Assembly: GCA_964017045.1 (NCBI GenBank) | Contig: OZ024811.1 | Coordinates: 9,945,674-10,009,673, forward strand | Reading direction: 5' to 3' | Length of the DNA stretch: 64,000 nt | DNA from: Omphiscola glabra | Taxonomy: Eukaryota > Mollusca > Gastropoda > Lymnaeidae | Shown: piece by piece, positions 10,795 through 20,579 of the stretch | Layout of the letters: each line of letters opens with the position of its first letter | Numbering within the stretch: position 1 is the stretch's first letter | The notes under the pieces: model-generated | What the model saw: only the letters and a program-made list of their open reading frames with translations | What the model was told of the DNA's origin: nothing | Databases searched by the model: none | Translations under genes and position numbers: made by a program

Positions 10795-11330
10795 AAGGAA
10801 CCTTTTAGTGGGAGCAATCCGTCCTGCGCAAGCGGGAGCTTCTCCGAGGAAACTTGGGGGCGCCCACATGGGGTTGGCCTCCTTGTGGCGTGGCGGACAA
10901 GTAGGGTCCACCCGAAGCCAAAAACCTCGGCCGACCACATGACTCCCAACGCAACGGGAGTAGTGACGCAAAAACATGATTACTTGTTGCCGTTAATGGA
11001 TATGAGGCTTGGGTGGTGGTAAAACCCATGTTGATGATTTTAGCTACGCAGCATTGAGAAAGCTGCTCTGAGGCAACCGTTTCGTCCCAGCTTACCACAC
11101 CGACCGAAAGACTCCCTGGGCGGTGGGAGTGGTAAAGCCACACCATTTTCCCCCGGATTGGTAGCAAACCCGCCCAAGCCATTAGGGAGAGTTGGCTGCG
11201 AACGCTTTAAATGCAGCGTTTTCGGTTGACTAGGGGGTGGGAGTTCCGGGGGCACTAAGAGCTCACGCCCGACGGCCCACAGGCACCATTTCCCAGAGCG
11301 ACGTACTTAGTGGGAGCACTCGAAACATTA
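10795..11330. repeat. GC-rich island, probable interspersed repeat
   Basis: About 535 bp of GC-rich sequence in AT-rich surroundings, starting and ending near related TTAGTGGGAGCA motifs (10804 and 11309). It is open in several minus-strand frames, but the frames overlap each other and show no domain. Composition and sharp edges suggest the 5' part of a retroelement or another unclassified mobile repeat rather than a gene. Confidence 0.45.
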
Positions 11331-11566
11331 TACAGAAGAAAAAAGTTTTTACGAACAATGCTTGGTCCTAATAAGTTTGGGAAAAAGAAGTTTTCCTGTA
11401 TTCTGTATTTACTTTCCGTCTGTGGATCACGCTATGATTAATTGTTGCGAGACCATACAGGAAAAAAGCATGCGAGAATTTAGCCGTTGAAATCTGTTTT
11501 ATTCTATCTACGGATAAGTTGCTCTTGCGTGTATTAATTTTATTAAAAGATAAGATGGCGTTCAAG

Positions 11567-11760
11567 CCATGTGAAGGAAATAGTAGAGAGGCTTAAAATA
11601 GAAAGACATGACAACAAAAACAAAAACACTTTCTATTTCTTCTTGTTTCTTCATGTATCCTGTACGCTGAGGAAGGCTCTTAGCCGAAACGTTCTTCTTC
11701 TATTTTACTGTCTTTCTATTTCAAGCTTCCGCATACATTGGCCTACTATCGAGAATTAAT
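11567..11760. mobile_element. Penelope-type repeat fragment (hammerhead-bearing)
   Basis: A fragment sharing TGTGAAGGAAATAG and TTTCAAGCTTCC modules with the copy around 37103-37235. It contains the hammerhead-like core at 11667-11693. Penelope-like retroelements are known to carry minimal hammerhead ribozymes in their terminal repeats, so this is a plausible source, but no reverse transcriptase or GIY-YIG domain is present here. Confidence 0.4.
11667..11693 (+). ncRNA. Hammerhead-ribozyme-like core
   Basis: CTGAGGA (fits CUGANGA), stem II GGCT/AGCC closing a three-base loop, then GAAA and CGTT. The A-C/G-T of GAAACGT can form the two-base-pair stem III seen in minimal type I hammerheads, followed by U at the cleavage position. 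Stem I pairing is weak, so activity is doubtful. Confidence 0.45.
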
Positions 11761-11925
11761 AAGTCCATAATATAGCTAAGAGAATTCACTAAATGGCTGT
11801 TTTTTTTTTCACCAGTGAAATAAATTAATGTAGATGTTTTGACTTCAAATTGTTTTTTTATGTGCTTAAAATGTACAATGCAATCAAAAAACATTTTAAA
11901 TTTGTTTGGATCAATACAGGAATCT

Positions 11926-11983
11926 TTAAGGAAATAAGATAAGATAAGAAGAGATAAGATCTTATCTTATCTTATTTCCTTAA
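11926..11983. repeat. Perfect 23-bp inverted repeat made of GATAAG motifs
   Basis: Arms 11926-11948 and 11961-11983 are exact reverse complements separated by 12 nt. The left arm reads TTAAGGAAATAAGATAAGAT and so on. The spacer itself has GATAAGAT, which can pair partly with the right arm. Each arm holds several AGATAAG sites, the consensus of GATA factors. It could be a cruciform-forming element, a MITE solo end, or a dense GATA site. Confidence 0.7.
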
Positions 11984-11999
11984 TTTAATGAGAGTGGTT

Positions 12000-12860
12000 T
12001 GTACCTTTTGGTTCTTTTTCTTTACTATTTGTATTTGGTATTTGTTAGGTGTATGCACCAATTGTTCTTTTTCATATGTAAATGTAATGATCTAAATATG
12101 GATATCAACGATAGGTTCAGTAATTTCACTTTGCTATTTACCGCGTCAGCTAATCGAACCAAAAGTGTATCTTACTATACTGTGCTTGTGTGGCCCCTGT
12201 GAGCCCTTGGTCGGGATGGAATTGAGCACCCTCTGCACCACCGAAGCTACGCCCCTGTGTTAAGTGTGCGCTTGAGTGCCTTTGGACTTTAAAAAAAATA
12301 TACACCAGGGCCTAATTATTCGTTTTATTGTCTTTGCTATGTCCTAAAAATGTTTCCCGCCCCCTCAATAAAAGACCGAATTTGGGTAAATAGTTGTATA
12401 GTTTTATAACCGATAAAATATAACTGCTTTTCTTCATTTTTTTTGTTAAAGTCTGCTGAGATTCTTTTGGGTATTTCTTAAGACAGTTCACTGATACGAC
12501 GGGCCAAGATTGCCTTTGTGAATTAAGTGCACGTTTTCAATGGAATTCGATTCATACTTTGTTCGAGAAAGTCAGACCGTTTGCTCATTTGAACACACAA
12601 ATATTTGCATTGTTCAATCCGATAATTTTGATTTTTTTTTCAGTTGTTACGAAGGGCGCAGCATCTCGATCACCAACAAGAGTAAAAAATAATATGCATT
12701 GGCTTTAACATACTTGAATGGATGTTTCGGTTATCATAATTCGTCAATGATTTATTAAAGTAACCATTTCTAATTTTGAAATAATTTAAAATAATGTTAC
12801 GCCCCCTTTAAGTGTTCAAGGAATTTGAACAAGCTCGTGGTCTAGGGGATTTGAAAAAGG
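12000..12860. other. No gene; possible hAT terminus at 12205-12257
   Basis: The minus strand from 12257 begins CAGGGGCGTAGCTTCGG, a start typical of hAT-type MITEs, but no partner terminus was found. The rest is AT-rich sequence without splice-supported exons. Confidence 0.3.
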
Positions 12861-12867
12861 GGCTAAC

Positions 12868-13060
12868 AGAGGTAGATTTTAGACACACTGTTGGCTAATA
12901 CAGGTAGATTTTAGACACACTGTTGGCTAACACAGGTAGATTTTAGACACACTGTTGGCTAACATAGGTGGATTTTAGACACACTGTTGGCTAACACAGG
13001 TAGATTTTAGACACACTATTGGCTAACATAGGTGGATTTTAGACACACTATTGACTAAAA
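12868..13060. repeat. 32-bp minisatellite, 6 units
   Basis: Units contain GGTAGATTTTAGACACACTG followed by TTGGCTAACACA, with TAGA/TGGA variants in later units. Clean period, no coding sense. Confidence 0.85.
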
Positions 13061-13333
13061 TAAAGACAATCAGTGCTCTATATAAATGTACTTTATTACA
13101 TTGAATATAATATGAACAAAGATACATGAAATCTACTTATAAAGAAATGAATACAGGTCTAACACATTTAAAACCTCATAGTAATATAACCTATGCTATT
13201 ACAAGTCTAAGGTCCTGGAATTAATATTTCTGCTAACTAGTAAATGGCCCTATCTAGTACTTAGCAAATGCAACGGAAAGCTAGTCAAGCATCGATATGC
13301 TCATCTTCTCTCCCTCTCCTGTAGGGGGATACA

Positions 13334-13593
13334 GAGGGCCGGATTTACAATTTTAGGGGCCCTAGGCCAATAAAAATTTGAGGCCCCATTTTGAAAAAAA
13401 AATATTGCTAAGTTTTTTAAATTAAAAATATATTACTACTTTCATGTAATTCAAGATTTTATTTCAATAATAATTTCATTGCAATTCGATTGATATTCAA
13501 AAACTATTTAAATACTACTCCCAATTTTGGGGCCCCTTATTTCGCGGGGCCCCTAGACCACGGCCTAGTCGGCCTGTCTGTAAATCCGGCCCT
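13334..13593. mobile_element. hAT-type MITE (GGGCCGGATTTAC family)
   Basis: A 260-bp element with inverted termini GAGGGCCGGATTTACA and TGTAAATCCGGCCCT. Flanks are GGGGATACA and GGGAATACA, a target duplication of about 8-9 bp with one mismatch, as expected for hAT. The inner parts of the arms are GGGGCCC-rich. Confidence 0.75.
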
Positions 13594-13619
13594 GGGAATA
13601 CACCCCGTCTTATTCTGAT

Positions 13620-15265
13620 CATTTCGCGTGGCTTGACCTTAAAGTAGGTCAATGTTCACTTAATAGACGTTGGTCGTGCCATTTTTAGGCCATAGACATG
13701 TCACCTCTCCTGGAAGGTGGTCATCTGATACGTCTAAGTTAATGGGGTACATAAAGAAAACGGCCTTACCTTGTAACAATATATTAACTGAAAAAATAGA
13801 ATCCTTCAGTTAATGTCATATTGACTTGAATGTATTGACTTGAATCATATTGACTTAAATCGTATTGACTTGAATCATTTAAAACGTGTGAATCAAGAAA
13901 TTATAAATGGGGGTAAGTATTTGTATACTTCTTGATATTTTTATTACAATGTCGGTGTACAAGAATGTGTGTTAGTTTAATTACACACAACTAGATAAAA
14001 CATTTTACATTAAATTGTACTTACATGTAGCGTTTAGAATTAAAGTGTTCAGAAAGAAATTATTCAATCTATAACCAGTACGGCTAAACCCCGGCCTGCC
14101 AAGTCAAATATTGAGGCCCGCGGATGTCTGATTTATCTTAAATAAACCCAATCGCTCTTCATTCAGTTTCCAAACAAATTGACTTTAAATTAAACAACCC
14201 TTAAAATCAAAGCTGTTCGTATAAATCCTTTTTATGAAGCTTTGCGCGACTTAGCGATGGATTCTATGCATAAGAAATCATTTCAATATAATTCCTTTAT
14301 CCTCCCCTTTAGAAAGAGAAGAAAAAAATTTGGAGTGGGGTAGGGGGTTGAAATTTTGACAGAATGTGTTGTCTTCAGATATAAGTCTATAGGCCAAGTT
14401 TCAGCTCGATAGGATGACGGTAAGTCCAACATTTAACCTTCCGAGGCTTGGCCGTTTGAATTAAAGAAAGAAAGAAACACATGAACAAAAGCGAAACTAA
14501 AATAAATGATTTCAGAATAAGAGTGCAAAAAAAAAAAAACAAACAAACAAAGATCAGATTGGTTAAAGTTTTTTGTTGTTTTTTGTTTTTGATTTTTGTT
14601 TTTGTTTTGTTTGTTTGTTTTTCTTTAAATTATTTCATTATACGTGTTAGAAATACATAAATTATTCTACACAGAATTGAGTGGGTCTTTATTTTAATAT
14701 TAGGTTTAATAACATGCCACCCACGAAAGCTTTGCTCACTATCAAAGTGATCCGCGAAACCTTTTGGCTTTATAGGCTGAGTTTATAAAAAAAATCATTT
14801 ACCCTTTATAACTTTCGTTTATAAATCCATATAAACATTGCCTTCTTCGAAAATGGACACCAGTTAGTCCTGTTATAAATTTTTAAAATTTATATTTTCC
14901 ACAGAATCTAATTACAGTAGAGCTTAGATTTCCCGAACCCTTGTTTATCAAGAACGTCAGTTATCCGTACTTTAAAAAAATATTCGTTTATTATTATTAT
15001 CGCTTACACAGTGAGCATGACACGGCCCATTGGGAAACAAACGTTACAAAATAGTTCCGAATCACATCGCAAACTCCCGCTTAAAAATCTAAAAGGGTTC
15101 TTTACATGCCACGGCCAGACAGGGATAATGTGATCAGCGAACTCTTTAATCGAAACAGATCGCAGAATAATCGCCAGCAAAGACAGTTATTTACGATCGG
15201 AATTTATTCACAAGCAATTATTTGGAAACGACCTCTTCCCCTTCCCCGTCATCAATACTGACCCC
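13620..15265. other. No recognisable gene
   Basis: Contains a short repeat of ATTGACTTGAATC units at about 13820-13885 and A- and T-rich simple sequence at 14528-14620. No exon supported. Confidence 0.4.
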
Positions 15266-15269
15266 GATG

Positions 15270-15429
15270 TATAAAATAAGTTGAATAAAGATTTTTCAAA
15301 ATTAGAAAATTTCAGAAATAATAAAAAATGTGTGACGTCACAAATTGTGTACCCTCCCCCTGTCACAAGTTGTCACAATTTCTCGACCCCCCTCCCACGC
15401 TGAGCGTGACGTAATTTGGGAACGACCCC
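15270..15429. mobile_element. Right end of a TIR MITE (ACGTCACGC family)
   Basis: The 160 bp match the right half of the complete element at 23376-23916: same GTGTGACGTCACAAATT, C-rich CCCTCC stretches, GTCACAA repeats and terminal GAGCGTGACGTAATTTG..GACCCC. The left terminus is missing. Confidence 0.65.
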
Positions 15430-15627
15430 TAAACTAAAATCTGTAATTATCATTTATGAAAATATTCGTCCTTCATGACGGATCATGTATCTGTTGATTA
15501 CCAGCTAATGCAGTAGCTGTTCCGTGGGGATAATTTATTTTAATGTTTTCTGTGACTGATGATTTCCCATGACTTATGATTCATATCTAATATGCTCCAG
15601 TTATGTGACCCTTCATTCTACTAACAG

Positions 15628-15685
15628 ATATTTCAAAGCATTCAAGGAATGTACAAGAAAATATGGAAAGGCAATTATTATAAAG
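15628..15685 (+). CDS. Candidate upstream exon of the protease gene
   Basis: Acceptor CATTCTACTAACAG and donor GTAAAA bound 58 nt. In the frame YFKAFKECTRKYGKAIIIK it is open, enters with one base completing a codon and leaves in phase 0, which matches the exon at 16158-16230. The peptide looks like real protein. That it belongs to the protease gene is inferred from strand, order and phase only. Confidence 0.4.
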
Positions 15686-15719
15686 GTAAAATATTGTTAC
15701 ACTTTTGTAGATGTTACCA

Positions 15720-15915
15720 GAGAGAAAGAATGGACAATAGAGAGAGAGTGGGGACAAAGCAAATGGGCAGAAGGAGAAAGAGAGTGTAAGAGAGACGTGA
15801 GAGAGAGGGGGTAGAGAGAGAAAGGGGAGAGAAAGAGAGCGAGAGAGGGAAGGGAGATAGAGAGGGAGAGAGAGTGAAAAGGGGGAAAAAAGAGAGAAAG
15901 TAAGAAAAAGAGATA
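15720..15915. repeat. GA-rich microsatellite
   Basis: Imperfect GAGAGA/GAAAGA run in the intron after the exon at 15628-15685. It makes open frames on both strands that should be ignored. Confidence 0.85.
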
Positions 15916-16157
15916 AATCATTGTGTTCAATCTAACTCTTAATGTAAAAGAAACTACAATTTGAAATATAGCCCTCTGAAACCAAAATAACTTCTGGAAA
16001 AAAAAAAAAATTTTTCAATCAAATGTACAATATTAAATAGCCTAAATGTATCTAATGTATAATAATAAAAAGACTAAATGTATCAAAGGTATGCTGTATA
16101 TTTTATTGTCTATATCTTGCACTATTTCTAACACGGTAACATGTGTTCAATGGACAG

Positions 16158-16230
16158 GTTCTGTGGAGGGGGAATAAGAGGAAAGATGACAGCGTGGAAT
16201 GTGAAGAGAGAGACACCAGTCGAATCTTTG
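16158..16230 (+). CDS. Candidate penultimate exon of the protease gene
   Basis: Acceptor TTCAATGGACAG; the frame VLWRGNKRKDDS then VECEERDTSRIF continues in phase with both neighbours and leaves in phase 1, so G plus GT of the exon at 17092 restores a glycine codon. The donor GTTATG is a weak match to consensus. A hAT MITE begins 29 nt into the following intron. Confidence 0.35.
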
Positions 16231-16259
16231 GTTATGAATGTGTTGTTATAATAGTAAAT

Positions 16260-16549
16260 CAGTGGTTCTTAACCTGGGTTCGATCAAACCCCAGGGGTTC
16301 GGCGAGTCAGTCTCAGGGGTTCGGCGGAGGTCAAGACACACAACCGACACATATGAGACACACACCTGACTCATATGAGACACACACCCGACTCATATGA
16401 GACACACACCCGACTCATATGAGACACACACCCGACTCATATGATTCGCGATCGGATTTATATTTTATCTGTCCTATTAAGAAAGGTTCGGTGAATGCGC
16501 ATATGAAACTGGTGGGGTTCAGTACCTCCAATAAGGTTAAGAACCACTC
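16260..16549. mobile_element. hAT-type MITE (CAGTGGTTCTTAACC)
   Basis: Starts CAGTGGTTCTTAACCTGGG and ends AGGTTAAGAACCACTC. Flanking 8-mers TAGTAAAT and TAGTCAAT differ at one base, a hAT target duplication. The interior has GGGGTTCGGCG modules and a 21-bp tandem repeat (CATATGAGACACACACCCGA) in five units. It lies in the intron upstream of the main protease exon. Confidence 0.8.
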
Positions 16550-16673
16550 TAGTCAATGTTAGCTCAATCCAGCAGATTGAAATTCATTAGGAAATGAATG
16601 GGTCACAGGGTTGGTTTTTGTTTTAATGTCTAAGAAAGAGAAGAGAAGTCCCGACTATGTAGTTGGTCTACAC

Positions 16674-16886
16674 CAGCGGCTGCCAACCTATTTGTTCTTC
16701 CGTAACCCTTGATTGATCGTTTAATTTAATAATACCTGGCCCCCCTATATTGAAATATAGCTTCTCGTAAATGAAAGTGTGTAAAAAATAATGTTTCTCA
16801 TTTTACCGCCATTATCAATAAAAAAAAAGTATTTGCGTAACCCCAAAGCGGCCATTCCGCCGTGTACCACAGCTTTGGAACCGCTG
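16674..16886. mobile_element. hAT-type MITE (CAGCGGCTGCCAACC)
   Basis: A 213-bp element starting CAGCGGCTGCCAACC and ending GCTTTGGAACCGCTG, flanked by a perfect 8-bp duplication GTCTACAC (16666-16673, 16887-16894). A second, different hAT MITE in the same intron. Confidence 0.8.
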
Positions 16887-17091
16887 GTCTACACAACTAA
16901 TAAATTTATATCCCACAAACTCAGTTTTCAATACTAATTTAATCAAGAAATGAAAATGTAGCTGAAAATTGAACTGTCAAGATAGAATTTGATAATTTAA
17001 GTCAATAAATATATCAGTATACAAATAGTTACAGTATAAAGAGGGTTTTTATAATTTATTAAACCGTACTTAATTCACCCCCTTTTGTCAG

Positions 17092-18020
17092 GTGAACATG
17101 AAATCCAGGTATCAGAAGGAGGAGAAGCAGATCTACACAAACATTTGAGTACGTGTGAGAAGAATCCGGGCCATGCAGAGTTTGTACCTATCAATGACTT
17201 TAATATCAGTCACCTGCCACTGGGTTACGATGACGACGACACGTGTGAGTACATCAAAGCTACAGCTGACCTCACTGTCAGAATAGCTGTTGAAATGACC
17301 AGTGCAGAAAGACCAGAGTTTTGGCCAAACGCGCATTGGCCTTATCCTCTTTATAATAATAGAGAAAGCGATCGCTTGAGGACAGGAACTGGAATGGTGA
17401 GGCTTGTATTTAAGTGGACGGAGGGTGACATAAAGAAATACAACATGGGTTCTTGTGCGTGTCTCAAATGTCAAACGTCGGACACGCCAAGCAATGAGTG
17501 GGGGGTGGTATGGATGTACACGGCCGCACACGTGGTCTTTGATAAACTTGAGGCGAGATACACCACGTGTAGATTGTTCTATGATACACAAGAGAGTCCA
17601 CTGGTCACCCTGGGTGGCTGGACAATGATGAGTGCAAACGTGACCGAAGACTGGTGTAAGTTGAAATGCGTGACATGTGACCTTGATTCACTGGATAAAC
17701 TGATCAAAATTTTGAGCTACAGAAACTATTTATGGCGTAAACTAAATGGCAAAAGTCACAGATCTAGAGCTAAAGACAATTGGACATTCATAGTATCGCA
17801 TCCCCATGGCTGTTCAAAACAGGTCACTATAGGACGTTGGATAGACAGATGGAGGTTGGGACGTTTTAGCACAAAATACAGGTACACAACATGTACATGT
17901 AAAGGTAGTAGTGGGGCGTATGTCCATTCACTGGGGTTTGATTGGTCGTACGTCAGCCATGTTCACTCCGGAGTGAATAGCGAAGGTCAAAATTATTGTA
18001 GCACTGGTTGGGATTTCTGA
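17092..18020 (+). CDS. Trypsin-like (chymotrypsin-fold) protease, main terminal exon
   Basis: A pyrimidine-rich acceptor (CACCCCCTTTTGTCAG) ends at 17091. The exon continues open for 308 residues to TGA at 18018-18020. The motifs fit a chymotrypsin-fold peptidase. Counting from the frame start at 17085, TAAHVV holds His149, CDLD holds Asp199 or Asp201, and CKGSSGAYV holds the G-x-S-G serine, Ser276. Ten or more cysteines are present. The N-terminal part (GEHEIQVSEGGEADLHKH) has no domain I recognise and there is no ATG until residue 71, so upstream exons are required; 15628-15685 and 16158-16230 are phase-compatible candidates. Sequence around the triad differs from digestive trypsins: the histidine is followed by V, not C, and the serine motif is GSSG, not GDSG. 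Two decayed relatives lie at 612-855 and 2075-2200. Substrate and role unknown. Confidence 0.7.
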
Positions 18021-18123
18021 TGTCTGTAAAGACTTTAGTTTTGAAATCTCGTGGGTTGTGTTATAATGTAAACTGTTGCTTGTTTATTTATAATATACAC
18101 TGTTGCTTAAATGTTTATTTATA

Positions 18124-18129
18124 ATTAAA
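18124..18129 (+). terminator. Variant poly(A) signal ATTAAA
   Basis: ATTAAA followed by an A-run about 100 nt after the protease stop codon. No canonical AATAAA occurs between the stop and the following minisatellite, so this variant is the best candidate. Confidence 0.3.
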
Positions 18130-18199
18130 AAAAAGAATACACACTCTACCCGAACCCATCATTAGCTCCACGAGAATGCCGCCTTTACACTCACAATGA

Positions 18200-18725
18200 A
18201 TGCTTCTGTCACGCACCCCACAAACAACCCAATCTCGCACCCCATGAACACCCCAATCACGCAACACATGAACACCCCAAACACGCATCCTGTGAACATT
18301 CCAATCGACACCACAAATACGCATTATTTCATGAATACCACAATCACGCACACCATACAAATACCACAATCACGCACCTCGTAAAATATAACAATCACGC
18401 ACATTATAAAACACCACAATTACGCATTATTTCATGAATACCACAATCACGCACCCCGTAAAATACCACAATCACGCACCCCGTAAAATACCACAATCAC
18501 GCACCCCATAAAATACCACAATCACGTACCCCTTAAAACACCACAATCACGCACCCCTTAAAATACCACAATCACGCACCACATACAATATCGCAATCAC
18601 GCACCCCGTAAAATACCACAATCACGCCCACCGTAAAATATCGCAATTACGCACCCCATAAAAAACACAATCACGCACCGCATAAAAGACCACAATCGCG
18701 CACCCCAAAAAATACCACAATCACT
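18200..18725. repeat. 25-bp minisatellite, about 20 units
   Basis: Units of the form CACCCCGTAAAATACCACAA plus TCACG, degenerating to longer units at the left. Begins just downstream of the protease gene. The short open frames inside it are artefacts. Confidence 0.85.
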
Positions 18726-19725
18726 GTGGTACAGCCTGCCAATGGGTCTTATAAAATGCGAACCCGCACAATAACTAGGACAGGATAAGATATGAAATGA
18801 GATGATCATGCTTGTGGGTTTAGAAGTTAAGCGATATTTGCTCAAACACGCGAACAGCTCCTGAACTTTATGTATCCTGACTACGGTTAGCGCTTTCACG
18901 GTCCACGTGTGTCCCGCACCCACAATTTCAACAGAAGAAAAGACTGCCTGAAAGCCACAGAGAAGTGCCATTTAACATTGTGTCCAACGAAGGGAGATGA
19001 ACGAAGGGTAACCAACACTATGTTATTTAGATTAGGCCTGTACAACATACAGCCCGCGGGCAGCATACGCCCGCCAGCACCTACTTTGCGGTCCGCGAAG
19101 TAAAAAAAAAAATTATTATTATTGTCTTAATAGCTTTCCCCCCTATCCTATTTTCTTTCGACTCGCACAAATGTTTCATTGCGTATTAGGGCCCACTTTA
19201 AATTTTGATTTGTGCACGCCTTAGTTAGATCGTTGCAACGAAAGATATGGCTTAAAGGGCTAGCAACAACCAGTTGATTGCTATGATGGCAGTCTGCAAA
19301 TTTTTAATTTATGTACCAAAAAAAGACAACAAGAACTTCGTAAAATTTACATATATTTTGCACGCGTTACCCACAACGGTGAAATAAGATGTTGCCTGAC
19401 ACTGAGAAGTGGATGTTTCGAGTACAGCTGAAACAATCTAATTGGATAATACAGTCAATGGTTGCAATTTTTTTAACGGCAGAAACCAAATCCACAAATT
19501 TAAATTACAGCAATATCTTTTGTGATTATTTTATGCACTATACACACCAGACTATTTCATGTGTTTGCGTTTCCTGTTAAAGAAAATAGGAACTTGTATC
19601 CACCGTGTTTTTTTTTTTTTACTTTGTCTTTCTTTCCTATCGCTTTTTTTTAAAAAAATACCCGTTTTATATGGCTTTACTTTTAATTTAAATTGACGTA
19701 TTTTTTATTCAATATTAGACTTAAG
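18726..19725. other. No recognisable gene
   Basis: Mixed sequence with a T-rich stretch near 19605 and A/T runs. No splice-supported exon. Confidence 0.35.
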
Positions 19726-19729
19726 ATGC

Positions 19730-19830
19730 CAAACAATAAGGGGCAGCAATGCGTTTTAACTTCCCATCTACTTAAGTCAGTTGAAAAAAATTGCACTTTA
19801 TAAGATTCTAAATTGGCGCTAACTTGCAGG
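19730..19830 (+). repeat. Interspersed repeat family R-ACTTTATAAGATT, copy 1
   Basis: Contains GCCAAACAATAAGG, ACTTCCCATCTACTTAAG and GCACTTTATAAGATTC modules also seen, in the same order, at 37515-37640 and 37735-37860 and in reverse around 39370-39500. Class unknown. Confidence 0.45.
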
Positions 19831-19922
19831 AATTGTTATTTTGCGCGCCTATTGAACACAGCTTTACAACCATACATACATACGTACATGGAGAATTATT
19901 ATTTTATCGGATTGTTTTTTCT

Positions 19923-20485
19923 TCCTACATACGCAAGTTTTTGCTTACATACGCAAGTTTTTGCTTACATACGCAAGTTTTTGCTTACATACGCAAGTTT
20001 TTGCTTACATACGCAAGTTTTTGCTTACATACGCAAGTTTTTGCTTACATACGCAAGTTTTTGCTTACATACGCAAGTTTTTGCTTACATACGCAAGTTT
20101 TTGCTTACATACGCAAGTTTTTGCTTACATACGCAAGTTTTTGCTTACATACGCAAGTTTTTGCTTACATACGCAAGTTTTTGCTTACATACGCAAGTTT
20201 TTGCTTACATACGCAAGTTTTTGCTTACATACGCAAGTTTTTGCTTACATACGCAAGTTTTTGCTTACATACGCAAGTTTTTGCTTACATACACAAGTTT
20301 TTGCTTACATACGCAAGTTTTTGCTTACATACGCAAGTTTTTGCTTACATACGCAAGTTTTTGCTTACATACGCAAGTTTTTGCTTACATACGAAAGTTT
20401 TTGCTTACATACGCAAGTTTTTGCTTACATACGCAAGTTTTTGCTTACATACGAAAGTTTTTGCTTACATACGAAAGTTTTTGTT
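19923..20485. repeat. 20-bp satellite, about 28 near-identical units
   Basis: Head-to-tail copies of ACATACGCAAGTTTTTGCTT. Only a handful of units carry a substitution (ACACAAG near 20291; ACGAAAG near 20391, 20451 and 20471, clustered at the right end). Each unit has the dyad GCAA..TTGC around a T5 tract. None of the three forward frames contains a stop, so three long overlapping forward frames appear, all artefacts. The reverse strand has stops. Confidence 0.95.
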
Positions 20486-20579
20486 TTCAATAGCACTAAT
20501 ATACCACAGCTTTATTATAATAAACTAGAATATATGACCCGGTGTTACCGAGATCATAAAGGAGGTATAATACACTAGT

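Noticed and set aside
10758..11255. Four overlapping minus-strand frames in the GC-rich island
   Set aside because: Mutually overlapping and without domains; better explained as a GC-rich interspersed repeat.
19923..20485. Possible CRISPR array
   Set aside because: Units are contiguous without spacers, 20 bp long, in a eukaryotic context.
19813..20578. Three overlapping 205-234 codon plus-strand open frames with ASFCLHTQVF repeats
   Set aside because: They are translations of the 20-bp satellite in all three frames and have no splice or composition support.
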